Assembly: GCF_900108955.1 (NCBI RefSeq)
Contig: NZ_FNYA01000006.1
Location: 62,001-126,000, forward strand
Direction of reading: 5' to 3'
Length of the DNA stretch: 64,000 nt
DNA from: Flavobacterium terrigena
GTDB taxonomy: Bacteria; Bacteroidota; Bacteroidia; Flavobacteriales; Flavobacteriaceae
The stretch's first letter is position 1. The number at the start of each line of letters is the position of its first letter. Position numbers and translations under genes: made by a program. Below the pieces are notes generated by a model that saw only the letters and a list, made by a program, of their open reading frames with translations, ran no database searches and was not told the origin of the DNA. This document shows positions 35,289-43,437 of this stretch, piece by piece.

Positions 35289-36356
35289 ATGATAAAAACA
35301 TTTCAAACTTTATTATTATTATTAATTACAAGTTATTCATATTCTCAAACTAAATATGACGAAAAAAATAAATTAGCAACATTGTTAATTGAAAAAGAGG
35401 CTGCTGAAAAGAAAATGCCAGGTATTTCAATTACGATTTCAAAAAATGATACCATAATATTTAGTAAAGGCTTCGGTTATGCAAATATTGAGAATAAAAG
35501 TAAAATAAACCCTTCTCAAACTAAGTTTAGAATTGCGAGTATTACAAAAACTTTAACTTCAGTTGTCATAATGAAATTATCTGAATTAGATTTATTAGAT
35601 ACAAGAAAAAGCATTTATTACTATTTAGATAGTTTACCTAAAAAGAAGTATGATTTTACAATTAATGAAATTGGAGGTCATCTAGCTGGATTAAGAAGAG
35701 TTGCAAGTGAAGAGAAATATACTTGTGATAACAGCTATAGTAGAAAAGATTTCTACAGAGTTTTTAATAATGATAGTTTACTCTTTAAACCTTCAACTAA
35801 ACATAGTTACAGTAATTATGGATTTAAATTACTAGGTATTTTAATTGAAAAAATTACTCAGAAAAGTATAACTGAAAATCATTCAGAATATATAATTAAT
35901 AAGTTAAATTTAAAAAACACAATTCCAGATACAGGTGTTTATGATGAGAATACTTCAAATTTTTATATGTTTAAAGATAATTTTTTTTCAACTGCGCCTT
36001 GTTTAGATTGTAATTTTAAGCACGCACAAGGTTGCTATTTATCAACAACAGAGGATTTAAATAAAATTGGAAACGCTTATTTGTATCCTAATAGAATATT
36101 AAATTACAGAAGTATTTCAAAGTTAAAAAAGCCGCAAGTTTTTGCAAATAATATTATTTGTTATGGTTTTGGTTTTTCAAGTTGTGTTGATGTCAGAGGT
36201 AATCCTTTTTATGGACACAATGGAGGATATACTGGGAGTAGTTCAATTTTAAGAATTTATCCAAGGCAAAAATTTGTCATTTCAATTTTAGTAAACACAT
36301 CTGTTGATGATATTGATGATTTTGCGACAAGAATTAGTAATATTTATTTAAATTAA
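35289..36356 (+). CDS. Serine hydrolase, beta-lactamase/penicillin-binding fold
   Basis: 355 aa. Signal peptide MIKTFQTLLLLLITSYSYSQ. Beta-lactamase class C fold: SITKTLTSVVIMKL contains the SxxK catalytic motif at about 82-85; HSYSNYGFKLLG holds the YxN motif at about 180; GHNGGYTGSSS is the HxG equivalent at about 313-323. Likely a secreted esterase or peptidase; a role in antibiotic resistance is not implied. Confidence 0.88.
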   Translation: MIKTFQTLLLLLITSYSYSQTKYDEKNKLATLLIEKEAAEKKMPGISITISKNDTIIFSKGFGYANIENKSKINPSQTKFRIASITKTLTSVVIMKLSELDLLDTRKSIYYYLDSLPKKKYDFTINEIGGHLAGLRRVASEEKYTCDNSYSRKDFYRVFNNDSLLFKPSTKHSYSNYGFKLLGILIEKITQKSITENHSEYIINKLNLKNTIPDTGVYDENTSNFYMFKDNFFSTAPCLDCNFKHAQGCYLSTTEDLNKIGNAYLYPNRILNYRSISKLKKPQVFANNIICYGFGFSSCVDVRGNPFYGHNGGYTGSSSILRIYPRQKFVISILVNTSVDDIDDFATRISNIYLN

Positions 36357-36380
36357 GTCAATAAATAAAATATATAATAA

Positions 36381-36416
36381 ACAAAAACTCCTTAATTTCT
36401 TAAGGAGTTTTTGTTT
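36381..36416. terminator. Bidirectional terminator after the serine hydrolase
   Basis: AACAAAAACTCCTTAA / TTAAGGAGTTTTTGTT, nearly perfect stem with A and T tracts on opposite ends. It sits about 25 bp after the serine hydrolase stop. Confidence 0.85.
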
Positions 36417-36449
36417 ATAGCCAATTGCTCGTTTCAATAAATTAGGTAT

Positions 36450-36477
36450 AAAAAAACACCCCAAAAGGAGTGTTTTT
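36450..36477 (-). terminator. Terminator of tRNA-Val
   Basis: On the minus strand ACACTCC TTTT GGGGTGT (one T-G pair) followed by a run of T. It ends the tRNA transcript, 9 bp from its 3' end. Confidence 0.8.
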
Positions 36478-36485
36478 AAAATCTG

Positions 36486-36560
36486 TGGGCGATGAGGGGT
36501 TCGAACCCCCGACCCCCTCGGTGTAAACGAGGTGCTCTGAACCAGCTGAGCTAATCGCCC
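36486..36560 (-). tRNA. tRNA-Val (anticodon UAC)
   Basis: 75 nt without an encoded CCA. The acceptor stem is GGGCGAT/ATCGCCC with discriminator A; the D-arm contains AGCTCAGCTGG; the anticodon stem CCTCG/CGAGG encloses the loop TTTACAC with anticodon TAC; the T-arm has GGTTCGAACC. All arms are intact. Confidence 0.97.
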
Positions 36561-36639
36561 CAATAAAATGCGTTACTTCCGTATTGCGAGTGCAAATATA
36601 CACTCAATTTTTATATTTCCAAGTAAAAATATAAAATAA

Positions 36640-37026
36640 TTAATTAAATTTTATATCCTCTAAAACGACTTGATTTGTTTTATTTATTACTGTAAATGTA
36701 ACTTTTTTATTACCAGGTAATTGAGAATCTATAATGTATTTTTTTCCATGTTTGTAAGGAACATTACTTTTTTCAAAATCTACATCTCCATGAAAAATAG
36801 CAACATCAATTTCCTTCATAGTAGTGATTTTTTTAGCTAAAATGCTATCTACAGCAGCTGAAGTTTTGAAAGGTTTACTTCTGATATCCTTAATTACTCT
36901 ACAATTTGGGAAATAACAAAAGGTAACTCCTTTAGATTCTGCTTTTGCCGATAAAAATTCCCCAACAAAATAAAACCCAATTAATAATCCAAATATATAA
37001 AATGCTAATCTCCAACGTAATGTCAT
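36640..37026 (-). CDS. Small membrane-anchored protein, DUF4258-like
   Basis: 128 aa. One N-terminal transmembrane helix (about 5-25) followed by a hydrophilic domain with FCYFPNCRVIKDIRSKPF, DVAIFHGDVDFEKS and FTVINKTNQVVLEDI, a layout seen in DUF4258-type flavobacterial proteins. Function unknown. The 37027-37295 stretch after it holds only a short GTTAGAAGT-type low-complexity repeat (about 37060-37090). Confidence 0.6.
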   Translation of the reverse strand: MTLRWRLAFYIFGLLIGFYFVGEFLSAKAESKGVTFCYFPNCRVIKDIRSKPFKTSAAVDSILAKKITTMKEIDVAIFHGDVDFEKSNVPYKHGKKYIIDSQLPGNKKVTFTVINKTNQVVLEDIKFN

Positions 37027-37295
37027 GGTGCTATAAAATTAATTTTGGCAAAGATAGAAAAAGTTAGAAGTCGGAAGTTAGAAGTAGTAAGTTTTTTATC
37101 AATTTCACAATCAATTAACTATTCAAATCTTAAAATTTCTTTTTTAATCAATACTTTTGCATTCAAATGAAGCACTAAAAAAAGAAACGTGCTGAATAAT
37201 TAAAATAATTACAATTTTTAAAAAATAATATTCTAACAAAATTCGTTTAAAATGTTATTTTTATTACTTTTGAACAAAATTTTACAACTACAATT

Positions 37296-39272
37296 ATGAC
37301 TTTTGAAAGACAGAATTTAACTAACGAAGAATTAATTCATTTATATAAAAAATTAGTAAAACCAAGACTAATTGAAGAGAAAATGTTGATCCTTTTACGT
37401 CAAGGTAAAGTATCAAAATGGTTTTCAGGTATTGGTCAGGAAGCAATTTCTGTTGGAATAACTTGTGCTTTAGATAAAGACGAATATATCTTGCCAATGC
37501 ACCGTAATTTAGGAGTTTTCACTTCTCGTGAAATTCCTTTACATAGATTATTTTCACAATGGCAAGGTAAAAAAACTGGTTTTACAAAAGGTCGTGATAG
37601 AAGTTTCCACTTCGGAACGCAAGAATATAAAATTATCGGAATGATTTCGCACTTAGGTCCACAATTAGGTGTCGCAGACGGAATCGCTTTAGCAAATAAA
37701 TTAAAACAAAACGGAAAAGTAACTGCTGTTTTCACTGGTGAAGGCGCAACTTCAGAAGGAGATTTCCACGAAGCTTTAAACATTGCTTCAGTTTGGGATT
37801 TACCAGTTTTATTCGTAATTGAAAACAATGGTTATGGACTTTCAACACCAACAAACGAACAATATCGTTGTGAAAACCTTGCCGATAAAGGTGTAGGTTA
37901 CGGAATGGAAAGTTATGTAATTGATGGAAATAATATTTTAGATGTTTACACGAAAATTGCTGAATTAAAAGCGTCTATGATTGAAAATCCTCGTCCAGTT
38001 TTATTAGAATTCAAAACATTCAGAATGCGTGGACACGAAGAGGCGAGTGGTACTAAATACGTTCCTCAAGAATTAATGGACATGTGGGCGGAAAAAGACC
38101 CAATCGAAAACTTTAGAAAATATCTGAAATTAACAGATGTTTTATCTGAAGAAGTTGACGAACAAATTCGTGCAGAAATTAAAGCAGAAATCGACGAACA
38201 TTGGGCAATTACGCAAGCTGCTCCAGAAGTTGTTGCCGATTTAGCTGAAGAATTAAACGATGTTTACATGCCATATACGCATGAAGAATTTAATCATTCG
38301 GATGCGAAAGAAAATATTAGAGTTGTAGATGCGATTTCTCAATCGTTAAAACAATCAATGGAACGTCATAATAACTTAGTTATTATGGGACAAGATATCG
38401 CTGAATATGGTGGTGCTTTCAAAATTACTGAAGGTTTCGTAGATGCTTTTGGTAAAGAAAGAGTTAGAAATACACCAATTTGTGAAAGTGCTGTTGTTTC
38501 AACTGGAATGGGATTATCTATAAACGGTCATAAAGCTATTGTTGAAATGCAATTTGCCGATTTCGTTTCTACAGGATTCAATCCAATTGTGAATTTATTA
38601 GCAAAACAACATTACCGTTGGAATGAAAAAGCAGATGTTGTAGTTCGTATGCCTTGTGGTGGCGGAACGCAAGCTGGACCTTTTCACTCTCAAACCAACG
38701 AAGCTTGGTTTACAAAAACGCCAGGTTTAAAAGTAGTTTATCCAGCTTTCCCATATGATGTGAAAGGTTTATTGAATACTGCAATTAACGATCCAAATCC
38801 GGTTATGTTTTTCGAACATAAACAATTATATAGAAGTGTGTATCAAGATGTTCCGACAGATTATTACACTATTCCTTTCGGAAAAGCGTCTTTAATTAAA
38901 GAAGGAAAAGATGTAACTATTATTTCTTTCGGAGCTGGAGTGCATTGGGCTTTAGACACTTTAGCTAAAAATCCTGAAATTTCAGCTGATTTATTAGATT
39001 TAAGAACGTTACAACCTTTAGATACAGCATCAATTTTCGCATCAGTACAAAAAACAGGAAAATGTATCATTTTACAGGAAGACACTTTATTTGGTGGTAT
39101 TTCTAGTGATATTTCTGCAATGATTATGGAAAATTGTTTCCAATATTTAGATGCTCCTGTGAAAAGAGTAGGTAGTTTAGAATCACCAATTCCATTCGTA
39201 AAAGCAATTGAAGATCAGTATTTACCAAAAGCTCGTTTCGAAACAGATTTAAAAGAATTATTACAATATTAG
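37296..39272 (+). CDS. Fused E1 (alpha-beta) subunit of a 2-oxoacid dehydrogenase
   Basis: 658 aa. Residues 1-310 are the E1-alpha type: the TPP motif GEGATSEGDFHEALNIA ... ENNGYG at about 150-182, and MRGHEEASGTKYVP. Residues 340-658 are the E1-beta type (MGQDIAEYGGAFKITEGF, CESAVVSTGMGLS). Decarboxylates branched-chain 2-oxoacids or pyruvate with TPP and transfers the acyl group to E2; the branched-chain type is favoured by length and style. No E2/E3 gene is adjacent. It is followed by its own terminator. Confidence 0.9.
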   Translation: MTFERQNLTNEELIHLYKKLVKPRLIEEKMLILLRQGKVSKWFSGIGQEAISVGITCALDKDEYILPMHRNLGVFTSREIPLHRLFSQWQGKKTGFTKGRDRSFHFGTQEYKIIGMISHLGPQLGVADGIALANKLKQNGKVTAVFTGEGATSEGDFHEALNIASVWDLPVLFVIENNGYGLSTPTNEQYRCENLADKGVGYGMESYVIDGNNILDVYTKIAELKASMIENPRPVLLEFKTFRMRGHEEASGTKYVPQELMDMWAEKDPIENFRKYLKLTDVLSEEVDEQIRAEIKAEIDEHWAITQAAPEVVADLAEELNDVYMPYTHEEFNHSDAKENIRVVDAISQSLKQSMERHNNLVIMGQDIAEYGGAFKITEGFVDAFGKERVRNTPICESAVVSTGMGLSINGHKAIVEMQFADFVSTGFNPIVNLLAKQHYRWNEKADVVVRMPCGGGTQAGPFHSQTNEAWFTKTPGLKVVYPAFPYDVKGLLNTAINDPNPVMFFEHKQLYRSVYQDVPTDYYTIPFGKASLIKEGKDVTIISFGAGVHWALDTLAKNPEISADLLDLRTLQPLDTASIFASVQKTGKCIILQEDTLFGGISSDISAMIMENCFQYLDAPVKRVGSLESPIPFVKAIEDQYLPKARFETDLKELLQY

Positions 39273-39297
39273 TTAAATACTAAATATTTAAATTATT

Positions 39298-39323
39298 AAA
39301 AGCGCACTTGTTGCGCTTTTTTT
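39298..39323 (+). terminator. Terminator after the E1 gene
   Basis: AAAAGCGCA / TGCGCTTTT stem and a run of seven T, 26 bp after the stop codon. Confidence 0.85.
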
Positions 39324-39442
39324 ATGCTTTGTATAAATATTTATTAGTTTTTTTAAGACTAATTAAAAAAAATCATAAAAAAAATATGAATTCTGTTATT
39401 ATAATATTGCTAAATTAGTATATTTATGCAAAATTTATATAT

Positions 39443-39862
39443 ATGGAGATTTTAGCCTGCCCAAAATGTCAAAATAATCAGATTGTTAAGAGTGGAATTG
39501 TCAAAAATAGACAAAGATATTTATGTAAATCATGTAATTATTTCTTTAGTGTCAATAAATTAGGTAAGAAAATTGATGATTATTACGTTACAAAAGCACT
39601 ACAATTATATTTAGAAGGATTAAGTTTTAGAGAGATAGAGCGTATTATTGGAGTTTCACATGTTTCAATTAGTAATTGGGTAAAAGAATTTAAAATTAAA
39701 AAACCTGAAAATTCCAATTATCATCCTACATATAAAATTTTTAACCATTTAGAACTAGTAGAATTTCTTAAAAATAAAGATGTTTTATCTGGAGCTGGTA
39801 TGATTATTACCGAACTTGGAGATAAGTTTATGTTAATAAAATGGGAACGTTTTAAAGATTAA
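39443..39862 (+). CDS. Zinc-ribbon/HTH DNA-binding protein of IS1-transposase origin
   Basis: 139 aa. N-terminal zinc ribbon CPKCQNNQIV ... YLCKSCNYFF (four cysteines in two CxxC), and a helix-turn-helix at about 45-75 (ALQLYLEGLSFREIERIIGVSHVSISNWVKEF), the InsA-type module of IS1-family transposases. There is no DDE catalytic domain and no inverted repeats around it, so it is not a working transposase. The C-terminal 60 residues are new. It stands directly before the porin/transporter genes of the acetate island, so it may act as a transcription regulator. Confidence 0.8.
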   Translation: MEILACPKCQNNQIVKSGIVKNRQRYLCKSCNYFFSVNKLGKKIDDYYVTKALQLYLEGLSFREIERIIGVSHVSISNWVKEFKIKKPENSNYHPTYKIFNHLELVEFLKNKDVLSGAGMIITELGDKFMLIKWERFKD

Positions 39863-39957
39863 CTATACTCGTTTACACATATATATATCAAAATTTTTTT
39901 CATATGATATTTTTTAGAATTTGGCATCACTAAACCAATACTAAACAAAATCTTATT

Positions 39958-41286
39958 ATGAAAAGAATTCTAACCTTATGTTGTTTTGCCGCTTCCTATT
40001 ATGGCTTCTCACAAACAACGCCAGTGCCAGAAGTGACTCCAACAACTCCAACTCCAGCAGTTACTTCTACAACTACTGCTGTAGTTGAAAAAGAATGGGA
40101 CATAAGCTGGTACGGCTTTATTCGAACAGATTATATTTGGGATACTAGAAAATCTGCCCAAGTACGAGAATACAATTTAAATTTATATCCTTTAGACGAA
40201 GTTTTAGATATTAATGGAGCAGATTTAAATGACGCTGGAGCTTCCAATTTTCTTTCTGTAGTTTCCCGTATTGGAACTAAAGTGAAAGGCCCAAATGTTT
40301 GGGGAGCAAAAATTTCAGGTACTTTAGAAGGTGATTTCTTTGGAAATACAGAAAGTACAATTGGGTTATTTCGTTTAAGACACGCACATATTAATATGGA
40401 TTGGTCAAAAACATCTTTATTGATGGGACAAACTTGGTATCCGACTTTTATTCCAGAAGTATTTCCCGGTGTAGCAAATTTCAACACAGGAATATTATTT
40501 AATCCTTTTGGATGGGCAACGCAAATTAGATTGAAACAAAATTTCACAAAAGAATTCTCAGTAGCAATCACAGCTTATAAAGAAAGAGAATTTACTACAC
40601 AAACTGCTACAGGTGGAACACAAAACTCAGCAGCTATTAATTCAGCACTTCCAACATTGCATGGGCAATTACAATTTAAAAGCAAAAATTGGATTGCAGG
40701 TTTAGGTGCAGAATATAAATCATTGCAACCTTTAACAGAATATAATGTAACGCCAACTACTAAAGCAGTTAGTAAAGAAACGGTAAATAGTGCATCATTT
40801 GTTGGATATTTAAAATATTCAAATGAAAAATTCTCAATAAAAGCATATGGTATTACAGGTGAAAACATGTCTAATTTAGTAATGTTAGGAGGTTTTACTG
40901 GTTATTCTACGGCTGGTCAAGCTGAACAATATGAAGGGAATAAAACAACTGCTTACTGGATTGATATTGCAAGTAACAGTAAAAAAGTAGCTCCAGGATT
41001 ATTCTTCGGAATGACAACTAATGATGGAACTTCAAGAACTTTAGCTGCTGGAGAAACTGCAAAGTACTATGTAAGAGGTGTTTCAGGAACCCGAATAGTA
41101 GATCAAGTAATGAGAGTTGCTGGTAGAATAGATTTCAAACAAAACAAATTCAGAGTGACTCCTGAAATTGAATATACAGGAGCAACTTGGGGCGATTTAA
41201 ACGCAAATGGTGATGGAACTGCAAGTTTAAATAAAAAAGATGTTTCGAATATGAGATTTATGATATCTTGTGCCTATTCTTTCTAA
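39958..41286 (+). CDS. Outer-membrane porin-like protein
   Basis: 442 aa. Signal peptide MKRILTLCCFAASYYGFSQ followed by a Pro/Thr/Val-rich linker (TTPVPEVTPTTPTPAV), then a large beta-barrel with alternating strand pattern and a C-terminal SCAYSF, as in porins of the DcaP/carboxylate type. It probably lets small carboxylates across the outer membrane. It precedes the inner-membrane MFS transporter by about 30 bp, suggesting a joint operon. Confidence 0.8.
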   Translation: MKRILTLCCFAASYYGFSQTTPVPEVTPTTPTPAVTSTTTAVVEKEWDISWYGFIRTDYIWDTRKSAQVREYNLNLYPLDEVLDINGADLNDAGASNFLSVVSRIGTKVKGPNVWGAKISGTLEGDFFGNTESTIGLFRLRHAHINMDWSKTSLLMGQTWYPTFIPEVFPGVANFNTGILFNPFGWATQIRLKQNFTKEFSVAITAYKEREFTTQTATGGTQNSAAINSALPTLHGQLQFKSKNWIAGLGAEYKSLQPLTEYNVTPTTKAVSKETVNSASFVGYLKYSNEKFSIKAYGITGENMSNLVMLGGFTGYSTAGQAEQYEGNKTTAYWIDIASNSKKVAPGLFFGMTTNDGTSRTLAAGETAKYYVRGVSGTRIVDQVMRVAGRIDFKQNKFRVTPEIEYTGATWGDLNANGDGTASLNKKDVSNMRFMISCAYSF

Positions 41287-41316
41287 AAAAATAAACCAAT
41301 ATAAAAACTTATAAAT

Positions 41317-42855
41317 ATGAGCGATAAAAAAACAACAGGAATTTGGAAAGTTATTTCTGCTTCCTCAATGGGAACAATGATTGAATGGTACGATTTCTAT
41401 ATTTTTGGAAGTTTAGCTGTTGTAATTTCAACAAAATTTTTCCCCTCAGATAACCCAACAGCAGCCTTCTTGTCAACATTAGCTACATTTGCTGCTGGTT
41501 TCGTAGTTCGTCCTTTTGGTGCTTTATTCTTCGGACGTTTAGGAGATATTATCGGACGTAAATACACGTTTATGGTTACCTTACTTTTAATGGGTGGAGC
41601 TACTTTTCTTATAGGTTGTATTCCAAGTTATGAAACGATTGGTTTTATGGCACCTTTATTAGTTCTTGTTCTTCGTTTATTACAAGGTTTAGCCCTAGGT
41701 GGTGAATATGGAGGAGCTGCAACTTATGTAGCAGAACATGCACCTGCTGGTCAAAAAGGATACTGGACTTCATGGATTCAAACTACGGCTACCGTTGGTT
41801 TATTTATTTCATTAATGGTAATTTTAATTACGAAAAGTACTTTGTCAAAAGAAGCTTTTGACGAGTGGGGTTGGAGAGTTCCATTTTGGGTTTCAATTTT
41901 AATGGTTTTAGTTTCATATATGATTCGTAAAAACATGCATGAATCGCCAGTTTTCGCAAAAGCAAAAGAAGAAGGAAAAACAAGTACAAATCCGTTAAAA
42001 GAAAGTTTCGGAAACAAATACAATTTAAAATTCGTATTGTTAGCTTTATTTGGAGCTACAATGGGACAAGGTGTGGTTTGGTATACAGGTCAGTTTTATG
42101 CCATGAACTTCCTAAAAACAGTAATGAGTGTAGATTCTTCCCAAGTTGATATGCTTTTAGGAATTGCCTTAATCTTAGGAACACCTTTCTTTATTTTCTT
42201 CGGTTGGTTAAGTGATAAAGTAGGTAGAAAATATATTATGATGGGCGGAATGTTAATTGCAATCTTACTTTATAGACCAATCTATAAACAAATGTATACA
42301 ACTACCGATTTAACTCTAAAAACAGAAATTGTAGAGAATACAAAAGTTGTTCCATCTATAAAAGAAATAGATATAACAAAAACAGATTCCATTTATACCA
42401 CTACAAAAACTTATACAGACGGAACTGCAGTTGAAGAAATTAAAACCAAACACTTCGATGCAGGAAAAATAATGCTTGACGATAAAGGAAAAGATAAAAT
42501 TGAAACTAAAATTACTAAATCGATAAACAGTAGCGATAAATGGATGCTTGTTTTCTTAGTATTTATTCAGGTTATTTTTGTAACGATGGTTTATGGCCCA
42601 ATCGCAGCTTTCTTAGTAGAAATGTTCCCTGTGAAAATTCGTTATACTTCAATGTCGTTACCTTATCATGTTGGAAATGGTATTTTCGGTGGACTTTTAC
42701 CAGCTATTTCTACATATTTCGTAACTTCGGCTAAAGATGCCGGAAATCCAGAATTCTATTTAGAAGGACTTTGGTATCCAATTGGAATTGCAGCTGTTTG
42801 TTTTGTAATTGGAATGATTTACATTGATAAAAAAATTAATACTCTTCACGACTAA
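41317..42855 (+). CDS. MFS transporter, metabolite:H+ symporter (MHS) family
   Basis: 512 aa, about 12 transmembrane segments. The MHS signature region GTMIEWYDFYIFGSLAVVIS (about 18-37), the RPFGALFFGRLGDIIGRKY motif and GGEYGGAATYVAEHAP are typical of ProP/ShiA/KgtP relatives that take up organic acids with protons. It has a hydrophilic insert of about 75 residues (about 328-405, nt 42296-42535), absent from usual family members. In this context acetate or propionate is a likely substrate, an inference from neighbours only. Confidence 0.88.
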   Translation: MSDKKTTGIWKVISASSMGTMIEWYDFYIFGSLAVVISTKFFPSDNPTAAFLSTLATFAAGFVVRPFGALFFGRLGDIIGRKYTFMVTLLLMGGATFLIGCIPSYETIGFMAPLLVLVLRLLQGLALGGEYGGAATYVAEHAPAGQKGYWTSWIQTTATVGLFISLMVILITKSTLSKEAFDEWGWRVPFWVSILMVLVSYMIRKNMHESPVFAKAKEEGKTSTNPLKESFGNKYNLKFVLLALFGATMGQGVVWYTGQFYAMNFLKTVMSVDSSQVDMLLGIALILGTPFFIFFGWLSDKVGRKYIMMGGMLIAILLYRPIYKQMYTTTDLTLKTEIVENTKVVPSIKEIDITKTDSIYTTTKTYTDGTAVEEIKTKHFDAGKIMLDDKGKDKIETKITKSINSSDKWMLVFLVFIQVIFVTMVYGPIAAFLVEMFPVKIRYTSMSLPYHVGNGIFGGLLPAISTYFVTSAKDAGNPEFYLEGLWYPIGIAAVCFVIGMIYIDKKINTLHD

Positions 42856-42867
42856 AAACATAAAATT

Positions 42868-43083
42868 ATGAACGCAATAAAAAAATATTTAGGTATCGTT
42901 TGGATGGCTCTTGCCGCTGCCGTAGCCTATTATAGTTATGAAATTTTCGGTGGAAAATTTGCTACAGGAAAACAAGAAGATTTAGTTTTTGCAATAATTA
43001 TTTTCTTTGTTTTATTACCTTTAATCGTTTCTGGATTAGCTATTTTCGGATGGTATTCTTTTAAAAACGAATATGAAGATTAA
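42868..43083 (+). CDS. Small two-helix membrane protein
   Basis: 71 aa with two hydrophobic segments at about 10-27 and 38-62. No family recognised. It is 12 bp downstream of the MFS gene and is followed by a hairpin terminator at 43111-43137. It may be an accessory of the transporter. Confidence 0.6.
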   Translation: MNAIKKYLGIVWMALAAAVAYYSYEIFGGKFATGKQEDLVFAIIIFFVLLPLIVSGLAIFGWYSFKNEYED

Positions 43084-43110
43084 TTTGATTTAATTTATTT
43101 TTTATTACTG

Positions 43111-43137
43111 AAAGCTCTTATTCATTTAAGGGCTTTT
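43111..43137 (+). terminator. Hairpin terminator after the porin-MFS unit
   Basis: AAAGCTCTTA / TAAGGGCTTT with one or two T-G pairs, then TTTT. It separates the transporter genes from the kinase operon. Confidence 0.6.
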
Positions 43138-43242
43138 ATGTGTTTAAATGAAAAGCATTTAAAAACTTTATGTAAATTAGTAAAAAAATGCACAAACCTA
43201 TAAACAAAAGCTTCGCATCTTAGTGACTTCGCGGCAATAAAT

Positions 43243-43437
43243 ATGAAAAAAAGACACCAACAGAAATTAGTTATCGTATCAATTGTATTACTCATTTGTT
43301 TGAATATGCCAATTGTGTTATTATTCGATTCTTCCAAAAGTGTTTTTGGATTTCCAAGTAGTTATATTTTTATTTTCTCAACTTGGTTACTTTCCATTTT
43401 TATTTCACTTTACATTATGATTCGTTACAATGAATAG
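43243..43437 (+). CDS. Small membrane protein overlapping the CrbS-like kinase gene
   Basis: 64 aa, two transmembrane segments (about 8-28 and 37-57), positively charged N-terminus MKKRHQQK. Its last codons (ATGAATAG) overlap the start of the kinase gene by eight bases, a strong sign of translational coupling. It is in the position taken by the small DUF485/DUF4212-type subunits of acetate/solute symporters, but no clear homology is seen. Probably a kinase accessory. Confidence 0.65.
   Translation: MKKRHQQKLVIVSIVLLICLNMPIVLLFDSSKSVFGFPSSYIFIFSTWLLSIFISLYIMIRYNE

Noticed and set aside
35289..36356. Antibiotic-hydrolysing beta-lactamase
   Set aside because: The fold motifs are shared with esterases and peptidases; no class-specific evidence.
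39443..39862. Active IS1 insertion sequence
   Set aside because: No DDE transposase domain, no terminal inverted repeats or target duplication seen around it.
39915..39935. Sigma-54 promoter (TTGGCATCACTAAACC) before the porin gene
   Set aside because: The -12 GC element is absent at the required spacing.
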